Assembly: GCA_017643585.1 (NCBI GenBank)
Contig: JAEPND010000003.1
Coordinates: 124,001 to 188,000 of the forward strand
Direction of reading: 5' to 3'
Length of the DNA stretch: 64,000 nt
Origin: Maricaulis sp.
GTDB lineage: Bacteria; Pseudomonadota; Alphaproteobacteria; Caulobacterales; Maricaulaceae
The position numbers were made by a program, and so were the translations under genes. This document shows, piece by piece, positions 46,721 to 56,435 of the stretch; positions within the stretch are counted from its first letter, which is position 1; every line of letters begins with the position of its first letter. The notes beneath the pieces were generated by a model that saw only the letters and a program-made list of their open reading frames with translations, made no database searches and had not been told where the DNA came from.

Positions 46721-48214
46721 TTAACCCGTCCGCACACGCCCGACGGCATCCGTCCAGCCCGTGCGCGCTGCCTCGCGCACCCCGGCATCCACGCCCGGCT
46801 TGAACGACGCATCGACGGACCAGCCCTCACGGCCGGCCTGCAGGCTGGCGATCAGGCCGGACTGCAGGCCGGCAAGGAAGGCCGCGCCCCAGGCGGTGGT
46901 TTCAGTATTGCTGGGCCGCACGACATCGACGCCTGTCAGATCCGACATGCGCTGCAACAGGCCATCATTGCGGACCATGCCGCCATCCACCCGCAGTTCG
47001 GTCACCTCGACCCCGTCTGCGCGCATCGCGTCCAGCAGGTCACAGGTCTGGTGCACGGTTGAATCGAGCGCTGCGGCTGCGATCTCGGCACGGCCGGCAC
47101 CTCGCGTCAGGCCGGTAATCGCAGCCCGCGCATCGGGATCCCAGTAGGGCGCGCCCAGCCCGGTAAAGGCCGGCACCAGATAGACGCCGCTGTGAGGGTC
47201 TGCCTCACGCGCCAGCGCCTCGACCTCGGACGCGCGTGAGATAATCCCCAGCCCGTCGCGCAGCCACTGGATCGTGGACCCTGCTGACAGGACCGACCCC
47301 TCCAGCGCATAGACGGGCTTGCCGCCCAGCGAATAGGCGATGGTCGTCAGCAGCATGTTGGAGGAATAGACCGGCTTGTCGCCGGTATTGACCAGCATGA
47401 AGGCGCCGGTGCCATAGGTGGATTTCATCTCGCCCGGACGGAAACAGGTCTGGCCGACCGTGGCCGATTGCTGATCGCCCGCCACGCCCTGGATCGGTAG
47501 GGACCGGCCGAAATGACTCTCGTCAACCTCACCGAATTCGGCGGCACAATCGCAGACCTCCGGCAGCAGGGCCGCTGGAACCTTGAACAGCTCAAGCAGG
47601 CCGGCATCCCACGCGCCGGACACGATATTGTACAGCGAGGTGCGGCTGGCATTGGTCGCATCGGTCTTGTGTGCCACACCGCCGGTCAGCTTCCAGATCA
47701 GCCAGGTATCAATGGTACCAAAAGCCAGCTCGCCCGCCTCGGCCCGGGCCCGCGCGCCGTCGACATGATCCAAAATCCAGGCGATCTTGCTGGCCGAGAA
47801 ATACGGGTCGAGGACCAGGCCCGTGCGTTCGCGCACCCGGTCTTCCTCGCCCCCAGCGCGCAGGGCTGCACAGGTCTCCGCAGTGCGGCGATCCTGCCAG
47901 ACAATGGCATTGTGGATTGGGGCTCCGCTGGCGCGGTCCCAGACCACGGTGGTTTCGCGCTGGTTGGTGATGCCAACCGTCTCGACCTTCCAGCCCTTTT
48001 TCTCGGCCGCGCGCATGGCATCGCGGGACGTGGAGAGGACCGTCGCCCAGATCACTTCAGGATCGTGCTCGACCCAGCCGGGATGCGGGTAGATCTGCGC
48101 GAACTCGGCCTGGGCCAGGGCGATGACCTCACCATCGGGTGAGAACACGATGGCGCGGGAACTCGTCGTGCCCTGGTCAATGGCCAGGATCGCCTTGCGT
48201 TTGCGATTGAACAT
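46721..48214 (-). CDS. glpK: Glycerol kinase
   Basis: The 497-residue FGGY kinase phosphorylates glycerol to glycerol 3-phosphate. Landmarks are A-I-D-Q-G-T-T-S-S-R-A at the start, W-Q-D-R-R-T, the K-L-T-G-G-V-A-H-K-T-D-A-T-N-A-S-R-T loop, G-D-Q-Q-S-A-T, and G-L-G-A-P-Y-W-D. ATG 48214 follows GGGGGAGAG; the 17 codons upstream lack a site. No glpD or glpF is adjacent. The divergent neighbour is a monoacylglycerol-lipase-like enzyme, which could supply glycerol. Confidence 0.95.
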   Translation of the reverse strand: MFNRKRKAILAIDQGTTSSRAIVFSPDGEVIALAQAEFAQIYPHPGWVEHDPEVIWATVLSTSRDAMRAAEKKGWKVETVGITNQRETTVVWDRASGAPIHNAIVWQDRRTAETCAALRAGGEEDRVRERTGLVLDPYFSASKIAWILDHVDGARARAEAGELAFGTIDTWLIWKLTGGVAHKTDATNASRTSLYNIVSGAWDAGLLELFKVPAALLPEVCDCAAEFGEVDESHFGRSLPIQGVAGDQQSATVGQTCFRPGEMKSTYGTGAFMLVNTGDKPVYSSNMLLTTIAYSLGGKPVYALEGSVLSAGSTIQWLRDGLGIISRASEVEALAREADPHSGVYLVPAFTGLGAPYWDPDARAAITGLTRGAGRAEIAAAALDSTVHQTCDLLDAMRADGVEVTELRVDGGMVRNDGLLQRMSDLTGVDVVRPSNTETTAWGAAFLAGLQSGLIASLQAGREGWSVDASFKPGVDAGVREAARTGWTDAVGRVRTG

Positions 48215-48308
48215 GCTCTCTCCCCCGGAAAATCTGTCGACTGTGACTATAGCCATGACGGACAAAGAGAAAACGCGCTAAGTTCAGAAAACCAATCAAG
48301 GAGCGATC

Positions 48309-49256
48309 ATGGCCGAGACCGGTTTCACCCAAGCAGTCCTGGACAGCCCGAGCGGGGCGAAACTGGCGATCTATACCCGCAGCGCCGACATTCCGGCGCG
48401 CGGCATCGTGCACGTCAATCACGGTCTCGCCGAATGCGCGAGCCGCTATGCACCCTTTGCCGACTATCTCGCCAGTCGCGGATATCACACCATCGCGCAG
48501 GACCATCGCGGCCACGGACACACCACGGCGGAGGATGGCGGCGCGCGCCGGTTCGCCGACAAGGATGGCTGGAACAAGCTGATGTCCGATGTGAAGGCCG
48601 TCGAGGACCATGCCAAGTCACTCTGGCCGGATCTGCCCCTGGTTGTCTTCGGTCACTCGATGGGCGCGGTCATCACCACCAATCATGTCATGCGCGAACC
48701 GGACTCGGTGGCCGCTGCCGCGATCTGGAATGGCAATATGGCCATCGGCGGCATGAAGGCTGTGATGCGCCTGATCCTCTTCTTTGAAGCCCTGGTGGGC
48801 GGTCCCAACACCCCCAGCCTGACCATCGACAAGATGACGTTCAACGGCTGGAGCAAACGCTTCCCGGACCACAAACAGATGCCGGACTCGACGTCGGTCT
48901 GGCTGTCACGCGATCTCGAACAGGTACGCCTGTATGACGAGAATCCGATCTGTGGCTGGCCGTCCTCGGTCTCGCTCTGGCGCGATTTCCTGTCCGGCGT
49001 GGCCTTCGCCGAGGACAATGCCAATTTCGCGAACATCGCCAAGGACAAGCCCTTCCACCTGATCGGCGGTTCCAAGGACCCGGCGACCAATAACGGCAAG
49101 ACCGTCCGGCATCTCTACAAGCGCCTGAAAAAGGCCGGTTTCAAGGATGTCGAGTTCCAGATCCTCAAGGGCTTCCGCCACGAGACGCTGAACGAGATCG
49201 GGCGCGAACATCAGATGGAAGCCTTTGCCGACTGGCTGGACAAGGTCACCGGCTAA
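48309..49256 (+). CDS. Alpha/beta hydrolase, lysophospholipase or monoacylglycerol lipase
   Basis: The 315-residue protein has the H-G-L-A-E oxyanion region, the D-H-R-G-H-G-H motif, the nucleophile in G-H-S-M-G-A, and a late catalytic His in F-R-H-E-T. These are typical of PldB/MAG-lipase-like enzymes. AAGGAG precedes the ATG. There is no signal peptide. It is divergent from glpK (94-bp spacer) and only three bases upstream of the flavoprotein gene. Confidence 0.88.
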   Translation: MAETGFTQAVLDSPSGAKLAIYTRSADIPARGIVHVNHGLAECASRYAPFADYLASRGYHTIAQDHRGHGHTTAEDGGARRFADKDGWNKLMSDVKAVEDHAKSLWPDLPLVVFGHSMGAVITTNHVMREPDSVAAAAIWNGNMAIGGMKAVMRLILFFEALVGGPNTPSLTIDKMTFNGWSKRFPDHKQMPDSTSVWLSRDLEQVRLYDENPICGWPSSVSLWRDFLSGVAFAEDNANFANIAKDKPFHLIGGSKDPATNNGKTVRHLYKRLKKAGFKDVEFQILKGFRHETLNEIGREHQMEAFADWLDKVTG

Positions 49257-49259
49257 TCC

Positions 49260-50441
49260 ATGCAACCCGTCGACGTTGCCATCATCGGAGCCGGCGCAGC
49301 CGGGCTCTTCTGCGCGATCGAGGCGGGCAAGCGCGGTCGCTCCGTCGCTGTCATCGAGCACAGCAAGGCGCCTGCCGAGAAAATCCGGATTTCGGGCGGC
49401 GGGCGGTGCAATTTCACCAACCTGCATGCCGAGCCCTCGAACTATCTGTCGGACAACCCGCACTTCGTGAAGTCTGCGCTCAAGCGCTACACCCAGTACG
49501 ACTTCATCGACTGGGTCGATGGCCATGGCATTGCCTGGCATGAAAAAACCCTGGGCCAGTTGTTTTGCGATGTGTCTGCCAAGCTGATCATCGAAGCCCT
49601 GGTGGACGAGCTCAATACGGCCAGCGGCCAGCTGCACCTGAACACGGCAGTGAGCACGGTGGAGCGCGAGGGCGACGGGTTTCGACTGACCCTGAATGAC
49701 GGAACAGGTCTGAGTTGCCAGTCACTGGTAATCGCCACGGGCGGAAAGTCCATCCCCAAGATGGGCGCAACCGGCTTTGCCTATGACATTGCGCGACAGT
49801 TCGGCCTGGGCGTCACCGAGACGCGCCCGGCCCTGGTGCCACTGACCTTTTCCGGTGAGCGTCTCGATCAGTTCAAATCCCTGGCCGGTGTTGCCTGCGA
49901 CACACGCACCGGCAATGCCCGCAAGAGTTTCAACGAGGCCATGCTGTTCACCCATCGCGGTCTAAGCGGTCCGGCCATCCTGCAAATCTCATCCTATTGG
50001 CGCGAGGGCGAGGACATTTACGTCCACCTGCGACCGGAACTCGACTGGTTTGCCGAACTGGATGCGTTCAAGACGGCGCATGGCGGACAGGGGCTTGCCA
50101 AGGCGCTCGCCCAGCATCTTCCCGACCGCCTGGCCCAGGCGCTCAACGCAGAGATTGATGCGCCGGGAAAACTGGCCGAAACCTCGAGCAAACGCCTGCG
50201 CGAGATTGCTGAAACCCTGTCCGGCTGGGCGCTGACCCCGTCCGGATCGGAAGGCTATCGCACGGCCGAGGTGACCCTGGGCGGCGTCGACACGCATGAC
50301 CTGGACAGCAAGACCATGAGCGCCCGGTCGCACGGCAATCTCTATTTCATCGGCGAGGCGGTTGACGTCACCGGCTGGCTTGGCGGGTATAATTTCCAGT
50401 GGGCCTGGTCATCGGGCTGGGTGGCCGGCCAGTGCGCCTGA
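49260..50441 (+). CDS. HI0933/YhiN-like flavoprotein
   Basis: The 393-residue FAD protein begins with the dinucleotide fold V-A-I-I-G-A-G-A-A-G-L and has the family marks K-I-R-I-S-G-G-G-R-C-N-F-T-N, A-T-G-G-K-S, and G-E-A-V-D-V-T-G-W-L-G-G-Y-N-F-Q-W-A-W-S-S-G. The family's reaction is poorly known; distant relatives reduce bile-acid intermediates (BaiN). It follows the lipase gene by three bases and is likely translated with it. Confidence 0.9.
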   Translation: MQPVDVAIIGAGAAGLFCAIEAGKRGRSVAVIEHSKAPAEKIRISGGGRCNFTNLHAEPSNYLSDNPHFVKSALKRYTQYDFIDWVDGHGIAWHEKTLGQLFCDVSAKLIIEALVDELNTASGQLHLNTAVSTVEREGDGFRLTLNDGTGLSCQSLVIATGGKSIPKMGATGFAYDIARQFGLGVTETRPALVPLTFSGERLDQFKSLAGVACDTRTGNARKSFNEAMLFTHRGLSGPAILQISSYWREGEDIYVHLRPELDWFAELDAFKTAHGGQGLAKALAQHLPDRLAQALNAEIDAPGKLAETSSKRLREIAETLSGWALTPSGSEGYRTAEVTLGGVDTHDLDSKTMSARSHGNLYFIGEAVDVTGWLGGYNFQWAWSSGWVAGQCA

Positions 50442-50579
50442 TCCGCACACCTTGCATATTCTGATACCGCAATGCGCAAATAATCGTCGCCAAGCCTGTC
50501 TGGCGGGGGTATGAACACTGTTAACTTTACGCAAATTCTACCCCTACGGGGCCCGTGATTCACGACAGGCCGCTCACTG

Positions 50580-51638
50580 ATGAACCGCTCTCACCTGACT
50601 GCAATCAGCATCCTTGTAATCGTCATTCTCGTTTTCACCATTGGCACCTTGATGGCCAGCGATGACGAGGTGGCTGCGATCGGCACGGACACCCGACCGG
50701 ACCTGTTCGAGGTCGTCATTCGCCAGGTCAATGCCCAGCCGCGACCGGCCATTCTGGGCTTGCGCGGCCGGACAGAGGCGTTTCGTGAAGTTCTAGTCCG
50801 TGCCGAGACGGGCGGCCGCGTTGTCGAAACGCCCGCCGTGGAGGGGGAATTGATCGCGGCCGACGATATCATGTGTCGCCTGGATGTGGATGCCCGTGCC
50901 GCCGCTCTTGACCAGGCACAGGCCGATCTGCGCTCGCGGCAGCTGGAATATGATGCGGCGGTCGAACTCTCCAATCGCGGCCACCGGTCCACAAACCAGG
51001 TCGCGGCAATGGAAGCCGCGCGTGACGCGGCGCGCGCCCGCCTCGAGGCGGCACGCCAAGAGATGGACAATATTATCATCCGGGCGCCCTTTGACGGATT
51101 TTTCGACGGCCGCACTGCGGAAATCGGTGACTATCTGCGCCCGGGCGATGCTTGCGGCGCGATCGTCCAGCTCGATCCGATCCTGGTCGTCGCGGAAGTC
51201 GCCGAACGTGATGTCGCGGGTCTGAGCGCCGGCATGCCCGCCCATGCCGAGCTGGTTACGGGCGAGGCCATCGACGCCCAGGTCCGCTTTGTCGAACGTC
51301 GGGCCGACCCGGCAACCCGCACCTTCCGTGTCGAGGTCGAGGCGCCCAATCCGGACGGCTTGCTGCGTTCGGGCGTGACGGCCGATATCGATATCCCTCT
51401 GGCAGCCCAGCCGGCCCACCGTGTTCCGACCTCCATCCTTGCCCTCAATTCTGACGGCGAGCTCGGGGTCCGCATTGTCGAGAACAATGACACCGTTCGT
51501 TTCGTTCCGGTTGTCCTGCTCAGCGATGATGGCGAGGAGGTCTGGGTTGCCGGATTGCCCGAGCCGGCCAATGTCATCGTGCTGGGACAGGAATTTGTCG
51601 CCGAAGGCACGCGGGTCAGAACGCGCCGCGAGAACTAG
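50580..51638 (+). CDS. RND efflux periplasmic adaptor
   Basis: The 352-residue membrane-fusion protein has an N-terminal anchor (residues 7-25), the two lipoyl halves (V-L-V-R-A-E-T-G-G-R-V and I-I-I-R-A-P-F-D-G-F), a short coiled-coil hairpin, and a beta-barrel with V-A-E-V-A-E-R-D-V. The hairpin is short, as in adaptors of HAE-2-like pumps. It is 12 bp upstream of the pump gene in one operon; the outer-membrane channel is not adjacent. Confidence 0.92.
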   Translation: MNRSHLTAISILVIVILVFTIGTLMASDDEVAAIGTDTRPDLFEVVIRQVNAQPRPAILGLRGRTEAFREVLVRAETGGRVVETPAVEGELIAADDIMCRLDVDARAAALDQAQADLRSRQLEYDAAVELSNRGHRSTNQVAAMEAARDAARARLEAARQEMDNIIIRAPFDGFFDGRTAEIGDYLRPGDACGAIVQLDPILVVAEVAERDVAGLSAGMPAHAELVTGEAIDAQVRFVERRADPATRTFRVEVEAPNPDGLLRSGVTADIDIPLAAQPAHRVPTSILALNSDGELGVRIVENNDTVRFVPVVLLSDDGEEVWVAGLPEPANVIVLGQEFVAEGTRVRTRREN

Positions 51639-51650
51639 GAGGCATCACCG

Positions 51651-54600
51651 ATGACGGGAATAGTCGATTTTGCCATCAACCGGTCCAGGATGATCCTGGC
51701 CATTTTCGTGTGCGCCCTGCTCGCAGGCCTGTTGTCATTCCTGACCCTGCCGCGCGAAGCGGACCCGGACATCCCCTTCCCGTTCGTGATCATCACCGTG
51801 CCGCTGGCGGGCATCTCGCCGGAGGATGCCGAGCGCCTGATCGTGCGGCCGACCGAGACGGAGCTGCGCTCGCTCGACAATATGGAAGAGCTCGACAGTG
51901 TCGGTGCCCTGGGTGCCGGCGTCCTGTTTGCCGAGTTTGATGTGCCTTTCGACGCCGACCAGGCGGTGCTCGACGTACGTGAAGCCGTGGACATGGCCCG
52001 CCGGGAATATCCGGAGGAAGCGCGCGAACCGGTCATCCAGGAGTTCAACTCGGCCCTCGCGCCGACCATCGCGGTCCAGGTCTATGGCGAGGCACCGGAA
52101 CGCACCATCTACCGCATCGCCCGCGATCTCGAGGAAGAGCTGGAAACCCTGCCGGAAATCCTGCAGGTCGACATCCAGGGCATTCGGGATGAATTGCTGG
52201 AGATCGTCGTCGACCCGGCGCTGCTGGAAACCTATGGCGTCACCTATGGCCAGTTGTTCAATGCGGTGCAGTCCAACAACCAGCTGATTGCGGCCGGCTC
52301 TCTGGACAGTGGCGAGGCGCGGTTCCAGGTCAAGGTTCCCGGCCTGTTCGAAAATGCCGATGACGCACTCAACCTGCCAATCACGAGTTCGGGTGATGCC
52401 GTGGTCACGCTGCAGGACGTCGCCACGGTGCGCCGGACCTTCAAGGATGCCGACAGCTTCTCCCGCTATAACGGCCAGACCGCATTCACGCTGCAGGTGG
52501 TGCGCCGCTCCGGCGAGAACATCATGGACACGTCTGAACGAGTCCGTGAGCTGACAGCGCAGATCGCCGAGAGCTGGCCGTCCACGGTGCGCTATGATTT
52601 CAGTCTCGACCTCTCCACCTATGTCCGAGACAGCCTGAACTCGCTGACCAGTTCCATCATGCTGGCCATTCTCCTGGTGCTTATTGTGGTCGTCGCCGCG
52701 CTAGGCCTGCGCTCGGCCCTGCTGGTCGGACTCGCCATTCCGTCGAGCTTTCTCTTCTCCTTCCTGTTGCTGGATGTCTACGGGCTGACCATCAACATGA
52801 TGGTCATGTTCGCGATGGTGCTGGCCGTCGGTCTGCTGGTCGATGGCGCGATCGTGGTGGTGGAATATGCCGACCGCAAGCTGGCCGAAGGTGAGACCCG
52901 CATCGAGGCTTATCGACAGGCCGGCAAGCGCATGTTCTGGCCGATCATCTCCTCGACGGCGACTACGCTGGCGGCATTCCTGCCCTTCCTGTTCTGGGAT
53001 TCCATCCCCGGTCAGTTCATGGCCTTCCTGCCCCTGACCCTGATTTTTGTCCTGTCAGCGGCCCTGGTGATGGCGCTCATCTTCCTGCCCACGCTTGGTT
53101 CCGTGCTCGGCCGCAAGGGCGGTGAAGTCGATAAGGACAGCGCGCTGGCACATCTCAATGCGCAAGAAGGCGGACAACCTACCGAGCTGCCTGGCCTGAC
53201 CGGCCTGTATGCACGCATGATCTCGGCCCTGGCCAAGCGTCCGGGCGCGGTTGCGCTGGGCACGGTCGCGGTCGTGTTCAGCGTCATTTTCGCTTTTGGT
53301 GCCCAGTCGAACGGCGCCTTCGGTGGTCCCAAGCGCACCGAATTCTTCATCGATGCCGAGCCGGAGCAGGTCTATGTCTTTGTTCGCGCCCGCGGCAATC
53401 TCTCGCCTGAGGAACAGTATGAGCTGGCCCTGCAGGCTGAACAGCGCATTGGCGGAATTGAGGGCATCAAGGGCTATTACACGGTGGCCGGTGAGCCGCC
53501 GGGGGCCTCGCCCTTCGACGGAACGGGTGGTGCGCCGGCCGATACGATCGCGCGCATTTTTGTCGAGTTCTATCCCTTTGGACAACGTCCCAACGGGCGC
53601 TTGATCGAGAGCAATATCCGCGACGCCCTGGTCGATCTACCCGGTGTGATCATCGAGGTCCGGCGCTTCCAGCCGGGCCCGCCAGTGGGCAAGGATGTCC
53701 AGGTCCAGCTGCGCTCCGACGACGCCGAGGCCCTGGTTGCGGCCACCCAGCTGGTGCGCGGCTATATCGACCAGTTCGAGGGCCTGACCGATATCGAGGA
53801 CACGCTGCCCCTGCCCGGCGTCGAATGGCGCCTGGATGTGGACCGCGAGGAGGCGGGACGTTTCGGTGCGGACGTCGCCCAGGTCGGCGCCGCGGTGCAG
53901 CTGGTGACAACCGGCACGCTGGTCGGGCGCTATCGTCCTGATGATGCCGATGAGGAAGTGGATATCCGGGTTCGTTTCCCGGCCGATGATCGCGATATCA
54001 GCCGGCTGGACGATCTGCGTGTCAACACGGTTGCCGGTGCGGTCCCAATCTCCAATTTCGTCACCCGTGAAGCCCGGCCGCGCGTCGACAGCATCAGCCG
54101 CCGCGATGGCAAACGCTATTTCGTCGTGCGCGCCAATGCCGCCGAGGGGTATGCCGGAAATCTCCTGCTCGCCGATGTGCAGGACTGGGTCAATGCCCGC
54201 GTCGCGGACGGCACCATCCCGCCGCAGGTCGAGGTCAGCTATCTCGGTGCTGACGAGGAAAACGCCGAAGCCGGAGCCTTCTTTGCCGGCGCGATGATGG
54301 CTTCGCTGTTCATGATGGCAGTGATCCTGCTCTGGCAGTTCAACAATTTCTGGCACGTCCTGCTGACGCTGCAGGCTGTGGTCCTGTCGGTGGTGGGCGT
54401 CTTCCTCGGAGTGTTCCTGACCTTCCCCTATATCTCGGTCCTGTTCCTGGGCACCGGTATCGTGACGCTGGCCGGGATTGTCGTGAACAACAATATCGTC
54501 CTGATCGACACCTTCCAGCGCCTGCGTGGACTGGGCATGAGTGTCGACGAGGCCATCGTGCGGACGGCGGCCCAGCGCCTGCGTCCGGTGATGCTGACAA

Positions 54601-54869
54601 CGATCACGACAATTTTCGGTCTGCTGCCGATGGTTTTCCAGATCAATGCCGACTTCGCCCATGCGCGACTGCTGGTCGGCGGCCCGGCCAGTGAATGGTG
54701 GGTTCAGCTGTCTTCCGCGGTCGTCTGGGGGCTGGGTTTCTCCACCCTGCTGACGCTGGTACTGACGCCGGTGATGCTGGGTGTGCCCTCTCGCCTGGGC
54801 AAGTGGCGTCAAGAGATGGTGTCGGCCATTCTGGGATGGCTGGGCATCAGCAAAGCTCCCGCAGAATAA
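51651..54869 (+). CDS. RND-family multidrug efflux permease
   Basis: The 1072-residue inner-membrane pump has twelve helices and two large periplasmic loops, the classic RND length. It starts with D-F-A-I-N-R-S-R, has P-R-E-A-D-P-D-I, and in helix 4 L-L-V-D-G-A-I-V-V-V-E, where AcrB has two Asp; only one remains. In helix 10 N-N-N-I-V-L-I-D replaces the Lys region of AcrB. This variant is common in a divergent RND group, so proton coupling may differ. AGGAGG lies before the ATG. The substrate is unknown. Confidence 0.93.
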   Translation: MTGIVDFAINRSRMILAIFVCALLAGLLSFLTLPREADPDIPFPFVIITVPLAGISPEDAERLIVRPTETELRSLDNMEELDSVGALGAGVLFAEFDVPFDADQAVLDVREAVDMARREYPEEAREPVIQEFNSALAPTIAVQVYGEAPERTIYRIARDLEEELETLPEILQVDIQGIRDELLEIVVDPALLETYGVTYGQLFNAVQSNNQLIAAGSLDSGEARFQVKVPGLFENADDALNLPITSSGDAVVTLQDVATVRRTFKDADSFSRYNGQTAFTLQVVRRSGENIMDTSERVRELTAQIAESWPSTVRYDFSLDLSTYVRDSLNSLTSSIMLAILLVLIVVVAALGLRSALLVGLAIPSSFLFSFLLLDVYGLTINMMVMFAMVLAVGLLVDGAIVVVEYADRKLAEGETRIEAYRQAGKRMFWPIISSTATTLAAFLPFLFWDSIPGQFMAFLPLTLIFVLSAALVMALIFLPTLGSVLGRKGGEVDKDSALAHLNAQEGGQPTELPGLTGLYARMISALAKRPGAVALGTVAVVFSVIFAFGAQSNGAFGGPKRTEFFIDAEPEQVYVFVRARGNLSPEEQYELALQAEQRIGGIEGIKGYYTVAGEPPGASPFDGTGGAPADTIARIFVEFYPFGQRPNGRLIESNIRDALVDLPGVIIEVRRFQPGPPVGKDVQVQLRSDDAEALVAATQLVRGYIDQFEGLTDIEDTLPLPGVEWRLDVDREEAGRFGADVAQVGAAVQLVTTGTLVGRYRPDDADEEVDIRVRFPADDRDISRLDDLRVNTVAGAVPISNFVTREARPRVDSISRRDGKRYFVVRANAAEGYAGNLLLADVQDWVNARVADGTIPPQVEVSYLGADEENAEAGAFFAGAMMASLFMMAVILLWQFNNFWHVLLTLQAVVLSVVGVFLGVFLTFPYISVLFLGTGIVTLAGIVVNNNIVLIDTFQRLRGLGMSVDEAIVRTAAQRLRPVMLTTITTIFGLLPMVFQINADFAHARLLVGGPASEWWVQLSSAVVWGLGFSTLLTLVLTPVMLGVPSRLGKWRQEMVSAILGWLGISKAPAE

Positions 54870-54894
54870 TCGCAGAACAAACAAGGACTGATCC

Positions 54895-55311
54895 ATGAGC
54901 CATATCGACCCGACACGCGAGGCCTTCCAGATCTTCAAGGACCTGGACCGCTCTGCGCCGATCCAGATGCTCAACCTGATCCGCCTGCGCGACAAGGCCG
55001 TCTATCCGGATGGCCGTGACTGTACCGGCGCCGAGGCCTATGCGAATTACGGGAAATTCTCCGGACCGATCTTTCAGCGTGTTGGTGGCCGCATCCTCTG
55101 GCGCGGGGAGCCCAAGGTCACGCTGATCGGCCCGGCCGACGAAAGCTGGGACCTGTCCTTCATCGCCACCTATCCGACCGCTGGCGCCTTCCTGGAGATG
55201 GTCACCGATCCGGTTTACCAGAGCGAAGCCGTGCCGCACCGCCAGGCCGCCGTCCTGGACAGTCGCCTGGTGCGTCATCACGTGCTGGAAGGCGCAACCG
55301 TCTTCGGCTAG
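54895..55311 (+). CDS. DUF1330 domain protein
   Basis: The 138-residue protein has a ferredoxin-like fold pattern: P-I-Q-M-L-N-L-I-R-L-R at strand 1, Y-A-N-Y-G-K after the first helix, and F-I-A-T-Y-P-T-A-G-A-F-L-E-M at strand 3. DUF1330 proteins are small dimeric alpha/beta barrels of unknown function. AAGGA precedes the ATG. It follows the RND pump by 25 bp and may be in the same operon. Its stop shares CTAG with the convergent sugar dehydrogenase. Confidence 0.85.
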   Translation: MSHIDPTREAFQIFKDLDRSAPIQMLNLIRLRDKAVYPDGRDCTGAEAYANYGKFSGPIFQRVGGRILWRGEPKVTLIGPADESWDLSFIATYPTAGAFLEMVTDPVYQSEAVPHRQAAVLDSRLVRHHVLEGATVFG

Positions 55312-56402
55312 TCGCGATAGATACGGATCAGCTGGCCGTTATCACTGTCGGTGATAGCCAGCAGGCTGCCATCCGACGCCATGCGAATATCACGGAAGCG
55401 GGCTTCGAACGCGCTTAGCAGGACCGTCTGGTCGACGACCTGCCCGTCCTCCAGATCGACCCAGCGGATATGTCCGCTGGCGATCGGAGCCTCACCCGGA
55501 ATCAGAGCCGCCACGAACAGGTCACCGCGCCATTCGGGAAACATCTCCCCGGAATAAAAGGCCATGCCCGCCGGCGCCAGCGAGGGCGTCCAGTGAACCA
55601 GCGGATCTGTCATGCCCGGATAGGTCTCGAAGGGTGTGACCAGCGCCCCGGTATAGTCGATTCCATAGGAGGTGATTGGCCAGCCATAATTGCGGCCCTC
55701 GACCAGGCGATTGATTTCATCGCCGCCCTGCGGTCCGTGCTCGTGGGCGAACACCGCCCCGCTCTGCGGATCGACGACGACCGCCTGCGGATTGCGGTGA
55801 CCAATCGTGAAAACGCCCGGCGCGGCATTGTCGAAACTCGATGGAAGTGGCTGCCCGTCGGCATCGAGATGCACAAAGCTGCCATAGTGGTTCGCTGGAT
55901 CCTGCGCCTGTTCGCGCAGGTCGAAACCATCGCCCAGTCCCAGCAGAATTGTCCCGTCCGTCATGAAGGCCAGGCGCGCGCCATAATGAACATCGGTGCT
56001 GCGGCGCGTGGATGTAAACAGGGTCTCCAGGTCCACCAGTGCCCCGTCTTCAAAGCGGGCACGACCGAGTGCCAGAACATTGTCACGCGGCGCCCCCTCG
56101 GACCAGGTCAGATAAACCAGCTGATTGGTCTGATAATCCGGATGGGCAACGATATCGAGCAAGCCGCCCTGTCCACCATACAGCACCGACGGGGTGCCAC
56201 TCACCGGGTCAGGCTGCAACTGGCCCTGATGATACCAGCGCAAGGCGCCGGGCTTTTCGGTGATCAGGAATTCACCGGCAGACAGCTCGGCAATGGCCCA
56301 GGGATAGTCCAGCCCCTCGGCCAGAATTTCGGTCTCAAAATCAGGCGTCTCGCTGCCGGCCGCCTGAAGCGTCAGCGCCAGAATTGAACTGATGACAAAC
56401 AT
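55308..56402 (-). CDS. PQQ-dependent aldose sugar dehydrogenase (YliI-like)
   Basis: The 364-residue protein has a short signal peptide and a six-bladed propeller fold. The soluble glucose dehydrogenase motifs are G-L-D-Y-P-W-A-I, G-G-Q-G-G-L-L-D-I, the Y-G-A-R-L-A-F blade, G-H-R-N-P-Q-A, and E-H-G-P-Q-G-G-D-E-I-N, the PQQ and calcium site. It would oxidise aldoses in the periplasm using externally made PQQ; no pqq genes are in the window. GAGGG precedes the ATG. It is 33 bp downstream of the hybrid kinase gene on the same strand. Confidence 0.92.
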   Translation of the reverse strand: MFVISSILALTLQAAGSETPDFETEILAEGLDYPWAIAELSAGEFLITEKPGALRWYHQGQLQPDPVSGTPSVLYGGQGGLLDIVAHPDYQTNQLVYLTWSEGAPRDNVLALGRARFEDGALVDLETLFTSTRRSTDVHYGARLAFMTDGTILLGLGDGFDLREQAQDPANHYGSFVHLDADGQPLPSSFDNAAPGVFTIGHRNPQAVVVDPQSGAVFAHEHGPQGGDEINRLVEGRNYGWPITSYGIDYTGALVTPFETYPGMTDPLVHWTPSLAPAGMAFYSGEMFPEWRGDLFVAALIPGEAPIASGHIRWVDLEDGQVVDQTVLLSAFEARFRDIRMASDGSLLAITDSDNGQLIRIYRD

Positions 56403-56435
56403 GATCCCTCACAGTCCCGGTCTATCGCCTCAAGC

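Noticed and set aside
53637-54995. 452-residue minus-strand open frame
   Set aside because: Antisense to the RND pump; His/Gln/Asp-rich composition typical of a shadow frame.
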